NCBI RefSeq assembly: GCF_963677575.1
Contig: NZ_OY782038.1
Coordinates: 5,415,001 to 5,479,000, forward strand
DNA: 64,000 bases
Direction: 5' to 3'
Origin: an uncultured Draconibacterium sp.
Lineage (GTDB): Bacteria; Bacteroidota; Bacteroidia; Bacteroidales; Prolixibacteraceae
The notes under the pieces are model-generated. The model was given only the letters and a program-made list of their open reading frames with translations. It did no database searches and was not told where the DNA came from. Both the position numbers and the translations under genes were made by a program. Below are positions 53,992 to 63,506 of the stretch, piece after piece (the first letter of the stretch is position 1; the number at the start of each line of letters is the position of its first letter).

Positions 53992-54690
53992 TTAATTTTT
54001 GTTCTTGTTTAAGAATGCTTCATAGCCTGTGAAATCGTCTAATAACATTTTTTCAAGGCCTTTACTTGTGATTGTACCACCTGAAATGGCATCAACTTTA
54101 TGCTCTTCTGGAGCAACTTGTCCGGCTTTTGCAACCGTAACAGAAACCATTTTCCCTGCTTCATCAAAAAGTTGTTTCCCTTTAAACTGTTCTTGAAAAT
54201 CTTTAGTCGAAATTTCAGCACCCAGTCCCGGAGTTTCTCCTTCGTGATCGAAGTTCGCTCCGAAAATAGTGTTCATATCGTCGCTAACCGATACATATCC
54301 CCAGATAGGTCCCCAAAGTCCGGCACCGTAAACAGGAAGTACATATTTAGTTCCTTCGTCAGTTTTACAAACAAACACCGGAAGTACCATTTCGTCGAAA
54401 CTTTTAGCACGTTCCTTTTTCAGATCGGTACTGAAAGCATTTCCGTCAACTTTTTCACCTTTTGTATTTACAAGGTATTCGTCAACAACTTTATCAGCGT
54501 AAATTGCTTCTGCAGTTTCCGCAGTACTTTCAATGTTTACCGAAGCAAGGATATTTTGTTTTTTCTCTATCTCAACGTTCTTTTTCTGCGCAGGCTTTAA
54601 TGCCAATGAAACCGAAGCAAGAACGGCAGCCACAACAATTACCATGATGGCTGCATATAAAAATGTGTAAGTATTACTATTTCTGTCCAT
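53992..54690 (-). CDS. nqrC: Na+-NQR subunit C, FMN-binding
   Basis: This 232-aa protein has an N-terminal TM helix (YAAIMVIVVAAVLASVSLAL) and a periplasmic FMN-binding domain. The covalent-flavin site is the Thr in DAISGGTITSKGLEKM. GAGLWGPIWGYVSVSDD and DHEGETPGLGAEIS are family landmarks. The attached FMN requires an ApbE transferase, which is not in this window. Confidence 0.96.
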   Translation of the reverse strand: MDRNSNTYTFLYAAIMVIVVAAVLASVSLALKPAQKKNVEIEKKQNILASVNIESTAETAEAIYADKVVDEYLVNTKGEKVDGNAFSTDLKKERAKSFDEMVLPVFVCKTDEGTKYVLPVYGAGLWGPIWGYVSVSDDMNTIFGANFDHEGETPGLGAEISTKDFQEQFKGKQLFDEAGKMVSVTVAKAGQVAPEEHKVDAISGGTITSKGLEKMLLDDFTGYEAFLNKNKN

Positions 54691-54707
54691 CTTTTCTTCG
54701 TTTTTAA

Positions 54708-55889
54708 TTAAGCAGAAACTTTAGCTCGTTTTGTTCTTCTCTTAACATGACCGGCTACAACGTAGTGGTCGATAAGCGGAGCAAATGTGTTCATCAGCAG
54801 AATTGCTAACATCATACCTTCAGGGAAGGCCGGGTTGATAACTCGGAAGATGATAGCCAGAATACCGATAAGGAATCCGTAGATCCACTTTCCTTTTTCG
54901 GTTTGTGATGCCGAAACAGGGTCGGTTGCCATAAAAATTGCACCAAACATAAAACCACCCAATACTAAGTGATGCCAGAAAGGCATGGAGAAATAAGTAG
55001 CAACCTCAGGAGATAAACCTGCACTGCCTGAAAAAGCGTTAAGGATAAGTCCCATAACTGCTCCACCGGCAATTGTTGAAATCATGATTTTCCAGCTTCC
55101 GATTCCGGTAACGATCAACAATACAGCTCCGATAAGAATTGCCAGTGTTGATGTTTCACCAATCGAACCAGGGATAAAACCAAAGAATGCATCGGCTACA
55201 CTGTAGTTTAGGTGACCTGCTGCTGCATTTGCCATTGGAGTTGCTCCTGAGAAACCGTCAATTACTTTATCAGTATCTTTTAATGCAATCCAAACCGATT
55301 CGCCCGACATTTGTGCCGGATAAGCAAAGAATAGGAAAGCACGTGCTACAAGTGCCGGGTTCCATATGTTCATTCCGGTTCCGCCAAATACCTCTTTACC
55401 CAAAACAACAGCAAAAGCTGTTGCCACTGCAATCATCCAAAGTGGTGTACCTACCGGCATAATAAGCGGAATAAGCATACCTGATACCAGGAATCCTTCC
55501 TGAATTTCGTGTCCGCGCAATTGAGCGAAAACGAATTCGATTCCTAAACCTACTGCATATGATACAATAACAATTGGAAGCACTTTTATTAAACCAAACA
55601 GGAAGATTTCGAAAAATCCTGTAGAGGCCAATTCGCCAATGGCTTTAAAGTGTTGCACTCCCACGTTGTACATTCCGAACAACAAAGCCGGAACCACTGA
55701 TAAAACAACAATCGACATGGTACGTTTTAGGTCGATGTAATCGTGAATGTGCGTACCCGTTTTCGACGTGGTTTTCGGCGTGTATAAAAATGTAAAGAAT
55801 CCGTCGTGTACCGATTGGAGCCAATGGTATTTGCCTCCTTTCTGAACCAGCGGTTCTGTCCTTTCAAAAAAGTTTTTTATGAATTTCAT
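54708..55889 (-). CDS. nqrB: Na+-NQR subunit B
   Basis: This 393-aa membrane protein has about ten helices. FSGATPMANAAAG holds the Thr for covalent FMN. Other landmarks are KEVFGGTGMNIWNPALVARA and HLVLGGFMFGAIFMATDPVS. It carries the main Na+ path and the quinone-side site with NqrA. It starts 30 bp after nqrA, within one operon. Confidence 0.97.
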   Translation of the reverse strand: MKFIKNFFERTEPLVQKGGKYHWLQSVHDGFFTFLYTPKTTSKTGTHIHDYIDLKRTMSIVVLSVVPALLFGMYNVGVQHFKAIGELASTGFFEIFLFGLIKVLPIVIVSYAVGLGIEFVFAQLRGHEIQEGFLVSGMLIPLIMPVGTPLWMIAVATAFAVVLGKEVFGGTGMNIWNPALVARAFLFFAYPAQMSGESVWIALKDTDKVIDGFSGATPMANAAAGHLNYSVADAFFGFIPGSIGETSTLAILIGAVLLIVTGIGSWKIMISTIAGGAVMGLILNAFSGSAGLSPEVATYFSMPFWHHLVLGGFMFGAIFMATDPVSASQTEKGKWIYGFLIGILAIIFRVINPAFPEGMMLAILLMNTFAPLIDHYVVAGHVKRRTKRAKVSA

Positions 55890-55918
55890 CTCAAAAGACT
55901 AAATAAGTTTCGTAATTA

Positions 55919-57265
55919 TTAACCAAGCTCTTTGATCATGGTGTTAATTCCTTCGCGTAAAATTTTCTGAACCTCGATTTTTGAAGTACAAGCATATTCA
56001 CACAAGGCGAAGTCTTCTTCTATTACTTCATAAATACCAAAGTTTTCCATTTTGTCGAGATCATTCACCAGGATGGCCTTTAACAGGTAAACCGGAAGAA
56101 TATCCATTGGAACCAGTTTTTCGTATTGGTTTGACAAAACAAAAGCGCGTTCGCCACCATGAATATTGGCATTCATTGTGTACTCTTTTTTCGGGAATAA
56201 TTTTCCGAAATAAGCTTTGGTTGCACTGAATTTATTAAAGCCCGGATCGGCCCAGCCTAAAAATTCGTACTCATCGCCTTCAGGAATAACACTGATGTAC
56301 GAGTCGTAAAAACCAAGGAAACTTTTTGCAACTACTTTGGTTCCGGTAAGTACGTTACCGCTGATAATTCGCTGGTTGTATTCGGCATCAACCAATTTGC
56401 CTTCAACTAAAGAAGCAACTGGTGCACCCAGAACTGTTTGGTAATATTTTGGAGTTTTAACTTCTGATCCGGTTAAAGCAATAGTTTTTGTAAAATCAAC
56501 TTTTCCGGTTTCGAACAGGCGACCAATGAACAATACATCCTGTACGTTGATGGTCCAAACCACTTCTCCTTTGTTTATCGGAGATGTATTGGCAATTTGA
56601 ATACCAACGTTACCTGCAGGGTGAGGTCCCTCAAACGTATTGATTTCAACATTTTTTACCGATGTAAAAGCAGAATCCTTTGAAACTCCAAGGTTTACTT
56701 TTCCTTCGGTAAGTTGTGCCAATGCGTTGACACCGGTTTGGAATGTATTCATTTGGCCATCGAGAACAAAATTGTAATCGGGTGCCAATGGAGCTGTGTC
56801 GAATGTTGAAATGTAAATGGCTTTTGGTTTCTCCTCCGGATTGGCGATAATACCATACGGACGTTTTTTGATGAACGGCCATATACCACTTTTTAAAATT
56901 TGTTCCTTCACCTCTTCCGCCGATAAGCTCGATGGATCAGCTTTTTTGAATTCGGCTGAACCAACTTTCTCGTCGGTTGCAATAACTACTTCCAAAATTT
57001 TACGACGCTCGCCACGGTTAATCGATACTACTTTTCCTCCAAGAGGAGCTGTAAATAAGATTGCCGGATGATATTTGTCGTAGAATAAAGCATCGCCGGC
57101 TTTAACCTCAGCATCCACTTTTACACTAAGTTTTGGAGTAAGTCCCGGAAAATCGGTGGGTTTCAGAGCTACTGTTGCCGGAACCGGCAATTTGTCAAGT
57201 GCCTTTTCTGCACTTCCTTTTAGCTTTATATTAAGCCCTTTCCTTAACTTAATTACTTCTGACAT
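55919..57265 (-). CDS. nqrA: Na+-NQR subunit A
   Basis: This 448-aa cytoplasmic subunit has an N-terminal IKLRKGLNIKLKGSAEK, GKVVSINRGERRKILEVVI and FEGPHPAGNVGIQIANTSPI, and ends in ALCEYACTSKIEVQKILREG. It binds quinone at the membrane. It is the first gene of nqrABCDEF and has a perfect -7 box 33 nt before its ATG. The complete set means an Na+-pumping NADH:quinone oxidoreductase. Confidence 0.97.
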   Translation of the reverse strand: MSEVIKLRKGLNIKLKGSAEKALDKLPVPATVALKPTDFPGLTPKLSVKVDAEVKAGDALFYDKYHPAILFTAPLGGKVVSINRGERRKILEVVIATDEKVGSAEFKKADPSSLSAEEVKEQILKSGIWPFIKKRPYGIIANPEEKPKAIYISTFDTAPLAPDYNFVLDGQMNTFQTGVNALAQLTEGKVNLGVSKDSAFTSVKNVEINTFEGPHPAGNVGIQIANTSPINKGEVVWTINVQDVLFIGRLFETGKVDFTKTIALTGSEVKTPKYYQTVLGAPVASLVEGKLVDAEYNQRIISGNVLTGTKVVAKSFLGFYDSYISVIPEGDEYEFLGWADPGFNKFSATKAYFGKLFPKKEYTMNANIHGGERAFVLSNQYEKLVPMDILPVYLLKAILVNDLDKMENFGIYEVIEEDFALCEYACTSKIEVQKILREGINTMIKELG

Positions 57266-57297
57266 ATTGAATTAAGAATGTATTATTTTTAGGTGGG

Positions 57298-57328
57298 CAA
57301 AAGTATTAATTTAATTGGCTTTTCGCAA
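57298..57328 (-). promoter_or_regulatory. Promoter of the nqr operon
   Basis: On the minus strand TTG (57328-57326), a 20-nt spacer and TACTTTTG (57305-57298) match the Bacteroidota consensus. The leader to the nqrA ATG is short, about 26 nt. Confidence 0.78.
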
Positions 57329-57580
57329 TGCTTTATAGCAAAAGTTCAACAGTTTCAAATATGAAGATATGTGGATGTTGAAATAATATGTATAAGTGTC
57401 AGGTATTGAATGAAATAAAAAATCAAATTCATCGTTATTTATCTTCAGATTAAATTAACATTTTGTTATCTATTTTCTTGATTTAACTATAAAATGCCAG
57501 CACTTTTATACGAAATTTGTGTTTTAGGTTTTGATATGAGATACGAATTACAGATTTTTACGTTTTAATAAAGCAGGCAC

Positions 57581-57588
57581 TACTTTTG
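57581..57588 (+). promoter_or_regulatory. -7 box of the T9SS plug-domain gene
   Basis: TACTTTTG is a perfect TAnnTTTG match, with a leader of about 90 nt to the ATG at 57685. A -33 match is weak. The rest of the 420-bp gap to nqrA (57329-57580) is AT-rich with nothing else that I can assign. Confidence 0.5.
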
Positions 57589-57684
57589 CAGTACAATTAC
57601 CAATAACCGGAAGCTGTTTAGCAAAACGATTGTTTGCAAAAAGTAACCGGTAATACAATACCAACAATAACAAAGTAATTACGC

Positions 57685-58971
57685 ATGAGAACCATTTTTT
57701 TTACCACTATATTATTACTGATTTTCAGTGCTGGAGTAATGGGGCAGGAGGAGAATTTTTACTACGAAAATGCTGTGACCCGTGAGAATATAAAAACGGT
57801 GCAGGCCTACCGGAATGGTTTCGAACTCTCGAATCCGATAATGGGATTGAACGAGAATATGACACTGGTTTTTAAATTCGATGATCTTTCGGAAGGTGTA
57901 AAAGATTATTACTACACCGTTGTTCATTGTGATGCTGATTGGAATGAGAGTTTTATTGCGCAGGATGAGTACATCGATGGTTTTATTGAAAATCCGGTTG
58001 ATGATTACGCTTTGTCGTTTAATACCACTTTTAGCTATGTAAACTATCGTATTGAATTACCCAACGATCAAATGCGGTTAAAACTTTCGGGAAATTATGT
58101 TTTGGTGGTTTACGAAAATCAGGATAAGGAAAAAGTGGTTTTAACGAGACGTTTTCATATCTACGAAAATGCGGTGCGTATTGAAGGAACGGTACGGCGC
58201 GCTACTATCGATGCTTTTAAAGGAACAAACCACGAAGTTGATTTTAAAATATACCACCCTAATTTGGCGGTCTTAAATCCACGGGAAGAGGTTAAAGTGG
58301 TGATTATGCAGAATAACCGCTGGGATAATGCCATTCGCGATTTGAAGCCCTTGTACATTCGCGACCGTGTTTTGGATTACAACTATAACCGGGAGAATGT
58401 ATTTCCGGCAGGAAACGAGTTTCGTTATTTCGATAACCGAACCAACCGAATGAATGGAGAGAATGTAATTGCCACCGATTTTCACCGGCCATATTTTCAT
58501 AAAACAGTAAAAATTGATGAAGTGCGTGCCAATAAACCGTTTTTCTCGTACGAAGAAATGAACGGGATGTACGTGGTGGAAAGTCAGGACCAGGAGGTGC
58601 GTGATTTTGATACTGAATGTGATTATACCTTCATACATTTTACATTGCCGCTTGAAGCGCCGCTGCTCGGCGGATCGGTAAATGTTTTTGGTGCATTATC
58701 AAACTGGAATGCCAATAAAAGCAACGAAATGACCTATAATTTTGATCGCGGTGAATATGAGCTTACGTTGTTACTTAAGCAGGGCTATTATAATTATATA
58801 TACGTTTATGTGCCGCAGGGATCAAAGGTGGCCGATCATACTAATATTGAAGGAAGTTTCTGGGAAACCAACAACGATTACCAAATTCTGGTATACTACC
58901 GCGATTTAGCCGGCCGTTACGACAGGTTAGTGGGTTTCAGACAATTAAACTCGGTTACTAACAGATATTAA
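57685..58971 (+). CDS. T9SS plug-domain (DUF5103) protein
   Basis: This 428-aa protein has a signal peptide (LLLIFSAGVMGQ) and the DUF5103 pattern: NIKTVQAYRNGFELSNPIMG, LVFKFDDLSEGVKDYYYTVV and HCDADWNESFIAQDEYIDGF. The C-terminal region (NVFGALSNWNANKSNEM) recalls starch-binding/immunoglobulin-like folds. In known T9SS the Plug protein closes the SprA translocon from the periplasmic side when no substrate is bound. It is a single gene next to nqr; the two units diverge. Confidence 0.88.
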   Translation: MRTIFFTTILLLIFSAGVMGQEENFYYENAVTRENIKTVQAYRNGFELSNPIMGLNENMTLVFKFDDLSEGVKDYYYTVVHCDADWNESFIAQDEYIDGFIENPVDDYALSFNTTFSYVNYRIELPNDQMRLKLSGNYVLVVYENQDKEKVVLTRRFHIYENAVRIEGTVRRATIDAFKGTNHEVDFKIYHPNLAVLNPREEVKVVIMQNNRWDNAIRDLKPLYIRDRVLDYNYNRENVFPAGNEFRYFDNRTNRMNGENVIATDFHRPYFHKTVKIDEVRANKPFFSYEEMNGMYVVESQDQEVRDFDTECDYTFIHFTLPLEAPLLGGSVNVFGALSNWNANKSNEMTYNFDRGEYELTLLLKQGYYNYIYVYVPQGSKVADHTNIEGSFWETNNDYQILVYYRDLAGRYDRLVGFRQLNSVTNRY

Positions 58972-58996
58972 TTATTATGATGGGAAAGTAGGTAAG

Positions 58997-61072
58997 TTAG
59001 CTTACGATTTTCATGTACCCACGGCCATCATTAAAAGGTAGTGTAAACCAGAAATTACTTCCTTTATCAACTTTCGATTCAAATTCCAGTTCTCCACCCA
59101 ACAACGTTACATAATGCTGAGCAATTGGCAATCCAATTCCTGAACCTGAAGTAGACTGGTTTATGGAATTCTGCACACGATAAAAACGACTAAAGATGTG
59201 TTCGTAATCTTCCTCAGGAATACCAATTCCGGTATCTGCAACATAGAATTTTATAAAGTCGTTCCGTACCATTTCAAAACCGAAAGTTACCTGGCCGGTT
59301 AAAGTGTATTTTACGGCGTTGTCAACCAAAATCGTCATTACTTCTTTTAGCAGCTGAGGATCGGTTGAAAAGCCGAATTCCGGAGTGGCAACATCTGTTT
59401 TTAGACTGATACGAATATCCTTGCTATCGGGAAGTTCGGCAAAGTAGGCATTATAAATGTCGCGAAGTAGCGGATTAATTTTATTAAAAGAGGTGTTTAC
59501 AGGAATATTTTCAGTTTCAATTTTTGCAAGGTGTACTGTGTTGTCGATCATATTTAGCAACTGCTGACCGTTTTGTGTAATGGCATCGGTAAGTTGCAGG
59601 CGTTCCAAACCGTCGAGCGAATCGTCGGCCAACATGCGAGTAAAGTTCGAGATAATGTTCATCGGTGTGCGAATCTCGTGTGACAAGTTGGCCAGGAAAG
59701 CTGATTTTAAACGATCTGATTCTTCTGCTTTTACGAGCGCTTTTTCCAAACCGAATTCTGCTGTTTTGCGTTTGGTGATGTCGCGCGCCACAGAAATTAC
59801 AGCGTTGGCATTTAGTTTTGCCAAGCGCATTTCGAACATAAAAGTTCCGTTGGGCGTATTTAACGAGTATTCGATACTTTCAATCGAATCGTTTTTAATA
59901 CAGTGCTGAATACAGGAATAAATCTTATTGGCCATTTTATCCGGGAAACCGGCGTTAAAAATAGAGCTGCCAATAATATTCGAGTCTTCAATTTTAAAAA
60001 GGTCGCCTTCTTTAATAACAAAGTCCTCGTAAATACCATCCTTATCAATTACAAAGAAAATATCAGGAATAGCTTCCAACAGTACTTTGTAGCGTCGTTT
60101 GCTGGCTTCTAAGTCTGCAATCTGCTTTTTGGTTTTTGTTATATTTTCAAAAACCAGGTAGTACGAATTATACGAAGGATTTAATACATGAATTTTGTAC
60201 CACTTGTCGAGGTTGTTGGCATAAAACTCAGTAACACTTTTTTTATTGAAAAGTACCGTTTTGTTTACATCGAACCGGCCTTTAAAAATAAGGTCGAACA
60301 CATATTCGGCTTCCTGTTCCTGAACTTCATACAAGTTGCGTTTAAAAGCCGCTTCAAATGCATTGTTTATTTTCTCAACTACCAGGTTGGTTATATTTCC
60401 GTCTTCGTCTCGTACAGCACGCAGTCGTGAAATAAGAAACGATGAGTTTTGCAAAACACGGTTAATCGCTTCATTTTTCGTGTCGATTTCTTCGGTTAAA
60501 ACCTCGATGTTGGTAATCAGTTTTCTCCGGAGATAGAACGTCACCAGGAAAAAGGCTGTGAATATTAAAATCGGGTTGCTGGCAAAAGGATCGAAATAAC
60601 TAAATGCGTCACTTAAATGGCCGGCTAAAAGCAATTGATAACAAATTAGTGCCAACGACACAAAAAAGTAAACTACAACCCGAACTTCCATCATCGAGAA
60701 GTAGTACAGAAAAACCAGCCCGGTCATTAGCCACCACACCGAAAGGTGTACTGTTTCGATTAATGGTGCATGCTGTGTTAAATCTGAGATGTAAAAGGCG
60801 TATATAAAAACGGGTAACGAAAAAATAACATTGGTGGCACAATTCTTTTTTGCATTAAAAGTGCAAACAATGGCTAAAATTGAAACCGACAGAAGAAGAA
60901 GATAACCTACCAAGTCACTTTTGGGTTCCGAAAGTAATATTTCACGAATGGATAAAAATAGAGACAGTATGCCTCCAACTCCCCAAAACAATAGAAGCTG
61001 AAAAAGCTGCCTTTTTTCATTATCAGATTTAGCAGCCCAGAATCTTTCTGCTAATATTTTATAAATCCTCAT
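58997..61072 (-). CDS. Membrane PAS-containing sensor histidine kinase
   Basis: This 691-aa protein has about six TM helices in its first 185 residues (LLLFWGVGGILSLFLSI, YLLLLSVSILAIVCTF, ILIFTAFFLVTFYL), then two PAS-like regions (~210-320 and ~325-445, KVLLEAIPDIFFVIDKDGIY). The HisKA domain has LANLSHEIRTPMNI (His near residue 465). The ATPase domain has N-box DNAVKYT, ADTGIGIPEED and GSGIGLPIAQHY. No receiver domain or response regulator is adjacent, so it is an orphan kinase. Input signal unknown; PAS may bind a cofactor. Confidence 0.92.
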   Translation of the reverse strand: MRIYKILAERFWAAKSDNEKRQLFQLLLFWGVGGILSLFLSIREILLSEPKSDLVGYLLLLSVSILAIVCTFNAKKNCATNVIFSLPVFIYAFYISDLTQHAPLIETVHLSVWWLMTGLVFLYYFSMMEVRVVVYFFVSLALICYQLLLAGHLSDAFSYFDPFASNPILIFTAFFLVTFYLRRKLITNIEVLTEEIDTKNEAINRVLQNSSFLISRLRAVRDEDGNITNLVVEKINNAFEAAFKRNLYEVQEQEAEYVFDLIFKGRFDVNKTVLFNKKSVTEFYANNLDKWYKIHVLNPSYNSYYLVFENITKTKKQIADLEASKRRYKVLLEAIPDIFFVIDKDGIYEDFVIKEGDLFKIEDSNIIGSSIFNAGFPDKMANKIYSCIQHCIKNDSIESIEYSLNTPNGTFMFEMRLAKLNANAVISVARDITKRKTAEFGLEKALVKAEESDRLKSAFLANLSHEIRTPMNIISNFTRMLADDSLDGLERLQLTDAITQNGQQLLNMIDNTVHLAKIETENIPVNTSFNKINPLLRDIYNAYFAELPDSKDIRISLKTDVATPEFGFSTDPQLLKEVMTILVDNAVKYTLTGQVTFGFEMVRNDFIKFYVADTGIGIPEEDYEHIFSRFYRVQNSINQSTSGSGIGLPIAQHYVTLLGGELEFESKVDKGSNFWFTLPFNDGRGYMKIVS

Positions 61073-61281
61073 TTAACAATAATGTAAAAATATTAAAAAA
61101 CAGGTACGTCTCGCCAAAACAAACGATTTTTAAGGGAAATTTTGTCAAAATGGGAATTTGAAAACCTGATTTTTGTTTTGTTTTTAGCCTTTTTTTCCTA
61201 AATGTTTGGATATAAGAAAGTTGGTTTGTTCTGTTTTTTCCGATTATGATTTTTGTTATGCTTTGAGAGAATGCGATTTTT

Positions 61282-61289
61282 TAGTTTTG
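61282..61289 (+). promoter_or_regulatory. -7 box upstream of pruA
   Basis: TAGTTTTG is a perfect TAnnTTTG match about 46 nt before the pruA ATG. The best upstream TTTG is at a spacing of 16, which is short. Confidence 0.42.
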
Positions 61290-61335
61290 CATAAACTGAT
61301 TTGAAGAATTAATAAACGATAAATATTGTAGAATT

Positions 61336-62973
61336 ATGCCAAAAGGAAATTACAACGTTCCGGTTGCTAAAAACGAGCCGGTTTTAAGTTATGCTCCGGG
61401 ATCTCCGGAAAGAGCAGAGCTGCAGACTAAATTGCAGGAGTTACGTTCGGAAGAACTCGATCAGCCAATGATTATTGGTGGAAAAGAAGTTTATACCGAC
61501 AGAAAAGTTAGAATGTTCCCACCTCACGAAATTGCACATACTTTAGGTCATTATAACCAGGGTGATGCAAGTCACGTTGAAATGGCTATTGATGCTGCTT
61601 TGGAAGCCAGAGAAGAATGGGCAAACTTGTCATGGCAACACCGCGCTTCAATTTTCCTGAAAGCAGCTGATCTTTTGGCAGGTCCATATCGTGCAAAAAT
61701 TAATGCTGCATCGATGTTGGGACAATCAAAAAATGCTTTTCAGGCAGAAATTGATGCAGCTTGTGAGTTCGCTGATTTCTTACGTTTTGGCGTTCAGGTA
61801 ATGACTGAGATTTACAAAATCCAGCCTGAATCGGCAAAAGGTATCTGGAACTACAACGAATACCGTCCGTTGGAAGGATTTATTTATGCCTTAACTCCAT
61901 TCAACTTTACATCAATCGCCGGAAACCTTCCTGCGGCACCTGCTATGATGGGTAACGTTGCCGTTTGGAAACCATCGAAAACTGCTGTTTATTCAGCTGG
62001 TGTAATCATGGAGATCTTCAAAGAGGCCGGTTTACCTGATGGTGTTATCAACCTGGTTTATGCTTCTGGTCCTGTTGCTGCCGATACTGTGCTTACTCAC
62101 CCTGAGTTTGCCGGAATTCACTTCACAGGTTCAACTGCAGTATTCCAAAGCATTTGGAAAACTATTGGCGAAAACATTTACAAATACAAATCATACCCAC
62201 GTATCGTTGGAGAGACTGGTGGTAAAGACTTCATTTTTGCTGATCCTACCGCTAAAAAACGCGAATTGGCAATTGCCATGTTGCGTGGTGCTTTCGAATA
62301 CCAGGGACAGAAATGTTCTGCAGCTTCAAGATGTTACGTGCCTGCAAGTATCTGGCCTGAAGTAAAAGAAATTTTAGGCGCTGAGCTGGCTACTGTAAAA
62401 ATGGGGCCGGTTGAAGATTTCACTAACTTCGTGAATGCGGTTATCGACGAATCGTCGTTTGATAAACTGAAAGGTTTTATCGACCGTGCAAAAGAAGACG
62501 AAGATGCTGAAGTTATCTTTGGCGGAAACTGCGATAAATCAGTTGGTTATTTTATTGAGCCAACAGTAATTTTGGCTAAAAAACCAGATTACATAACAAT
62601 GCAGGAAGAGTTGTTTGGTCCTGTTCTTACTGTTTTTGTTTACGAAGACGAAGACATGGATGCAACACTTGACTTGGTTGATAAAACTTCGATTTACGCA
62701 CTTACAGGTGCTGTATTCTCGCAAAGCCGTTACAATATCGAGAAGATTGCCAAACGTCTGGAAAACTCAGCCGGTAACTTCTATATTAACGACAAGCCAA
62801 CAGGTGCTGTTGTCGGTCAGCAGCCATTTGGTGGCGCTCGTGGTTCGGGTACTGACGATAAAGCAGGTTCTATCTTTAACATGCTTCGTTGGACTGCAAT
62901 CCGTACCATTAAAGAAAACTTCGTACCTCCTGTAGATTATACTTATCCGAACTTTCAACCGGATAATGAATAA
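61336..62973 (+). CDS. pruA: 1-pyrroline-5-carboxylate (glutamate semialdehyde) dehydrogenase
   Basis: This 545-aa aldehyde dehydrogenase has SWQHRASIFLKAADLL, the NAD-site region TPFNFTSIAGNLPAAPAMMG, catalytic Glu in RIVGETGGKDF and catalytic Cys in FEYQGQKCSAASRCYVP, ending with GQQPFGGARGSGTDDKAG. It oxidises glutamate semialdehyde to glutamate in proline and arginine use. Length and motifs match the long PruA of Bacteroidota. The proline dehydrogenase gene is not adjacent. Confidence 0.95.
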   Translation: MPKGNYNVPVAKNEPVLSYAPGSPERAELQTKLQELRSEELDQPMIIGGKEVYTDRKVRMFPPHEIAHTLGHYNQGDASHVEMAIDAALEAREEWANLSWQHRASIFLKAADLLAGPYRAKINAASMLGQSKNAFQAEIDAACEFADFLRFGVQVMTEIYKIQPESAKGIWNYNEYRPLEGFIYALTPFNFTSIAGNLPAAPAMMGNVAVWKPSKTAVYSAGVIMEIFKEAGLPDGVINLVYASGPVAADTVLTHPEFAGIHFTGSTAVFQSIWKTIGENIYKYKSYPRIVGETGGKDFIFADPTAKKRELAIAMLRGAFEYQGQKCSAASRCYVPASIWPEVKEILGAELATVKMGPVEDFTNFVNAVIDESSFDKLKGFIDRAKEDEDAEVIFGGNCDKSVGYFIEPTVILAKKPDYITMQEELFGPVLTVFVYEDEDMDATLDLVDKTSIYALTGAVFSQSRYNIEKIAKRLENSAGNFYINDKPTGAVVGQQPFGGARGSGTDDKAGSIFNMLRWTAIRTIKENFVPPVDYTYPNFQPDNE

Positions 62974-62996
62974 ATATTAAGGTTATACTGTTGAAA

Positions 62997-63032
62997 AAGA
63001 GGAGTCGGAATTGTTCGATTCCTCTTTTTTTT
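62997..63032 (+). terminator. Terminator after pruA
   Basis: AAGAGGAGTCG and CGATTCCTCTT form an 11-bp stem (one G-U pair) around an 8-nt loop, then a run of T. Confidence 0.9.
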
Positions 63033-63047
63033 GATCACGAAAGATTC

Positions 63048-63055
63048 TACTTTTG
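63048..63055 (+). promoter_or_regulatory. -7 box of the FtsB/DivIC-like gene
   Basis: TACTTTTG is a perfect match 18 nt before the ATG at 63074. A GAGG sits close to the start. The -33 position overlaps the pruA terminator T-run. Confidence 0.5.
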
Positions 63056-63073
63056 TAACAACATCTGAGGAAC

Positions 63074-63382
63074 ATGAAAAAGGAAATATTCAAATCCGGT
63101 ATTTTTAAACGTATAGGTAATAAATTTGTCATTACCGCTGTTTTTTTTGCAATCTGGATTATATTTTCTGATGAGAATAGCATTGTTTCTCATGTAAAAA
63201 GTAAGCGTCAACTAAACGAGTTGAAACAACAAAAAGAATATTACCAGGAACGAATTGCCTCCGACAGGCAAAAGCTTCAAGACCTGAATAAAGGAAAAGA
63301 AGAACTCGAAAAATTTGCCCGCGAACAATACCAGATGTCGAAACCCGACGAAGATGTTTTTATTATTGTTGAAGAAGAATAG
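63074..63382 (+). CDS. FtsB/DivIC-like septum formation initiator
   Basis: This 102-aa protein has one TM helix (KFVITAVFFAIWIIF) and a coiled coil (KRQLNELKQQKEYYQERIAS, DRQKLQDLNKGKEELEKFA). The typical end is REQYQMSKPDEDVFIIVEE, matching the family AREQYxMxKxxExVF pattern. It works with FtsL and FtsQ at the division site. Orientation and short spacing to the YqgE gene suggest nothing more than neighbourhood. Confidence 0.88.
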   Translation: MKKEIFKSGIFKRIGNKFVITAVFFAIWIIFSDENSIVSHVKSKRQLNELKQQKEYYQERIASDRQKLQDLNKGKEELEKFAREQYQMSKPDEDVFIIVEEE

Positions 63383-63506
63383 AAAAGCTTTTTGGTAAAC
63401 AATAATTTCCCTAAACTAGAACATTCTGTTAATAAATCCGTTACAAAGTAGTGTAAGATAAACAGCTATTTGATAGCCTGCATAAATTTCTTATATTGCT
63501 TTTACA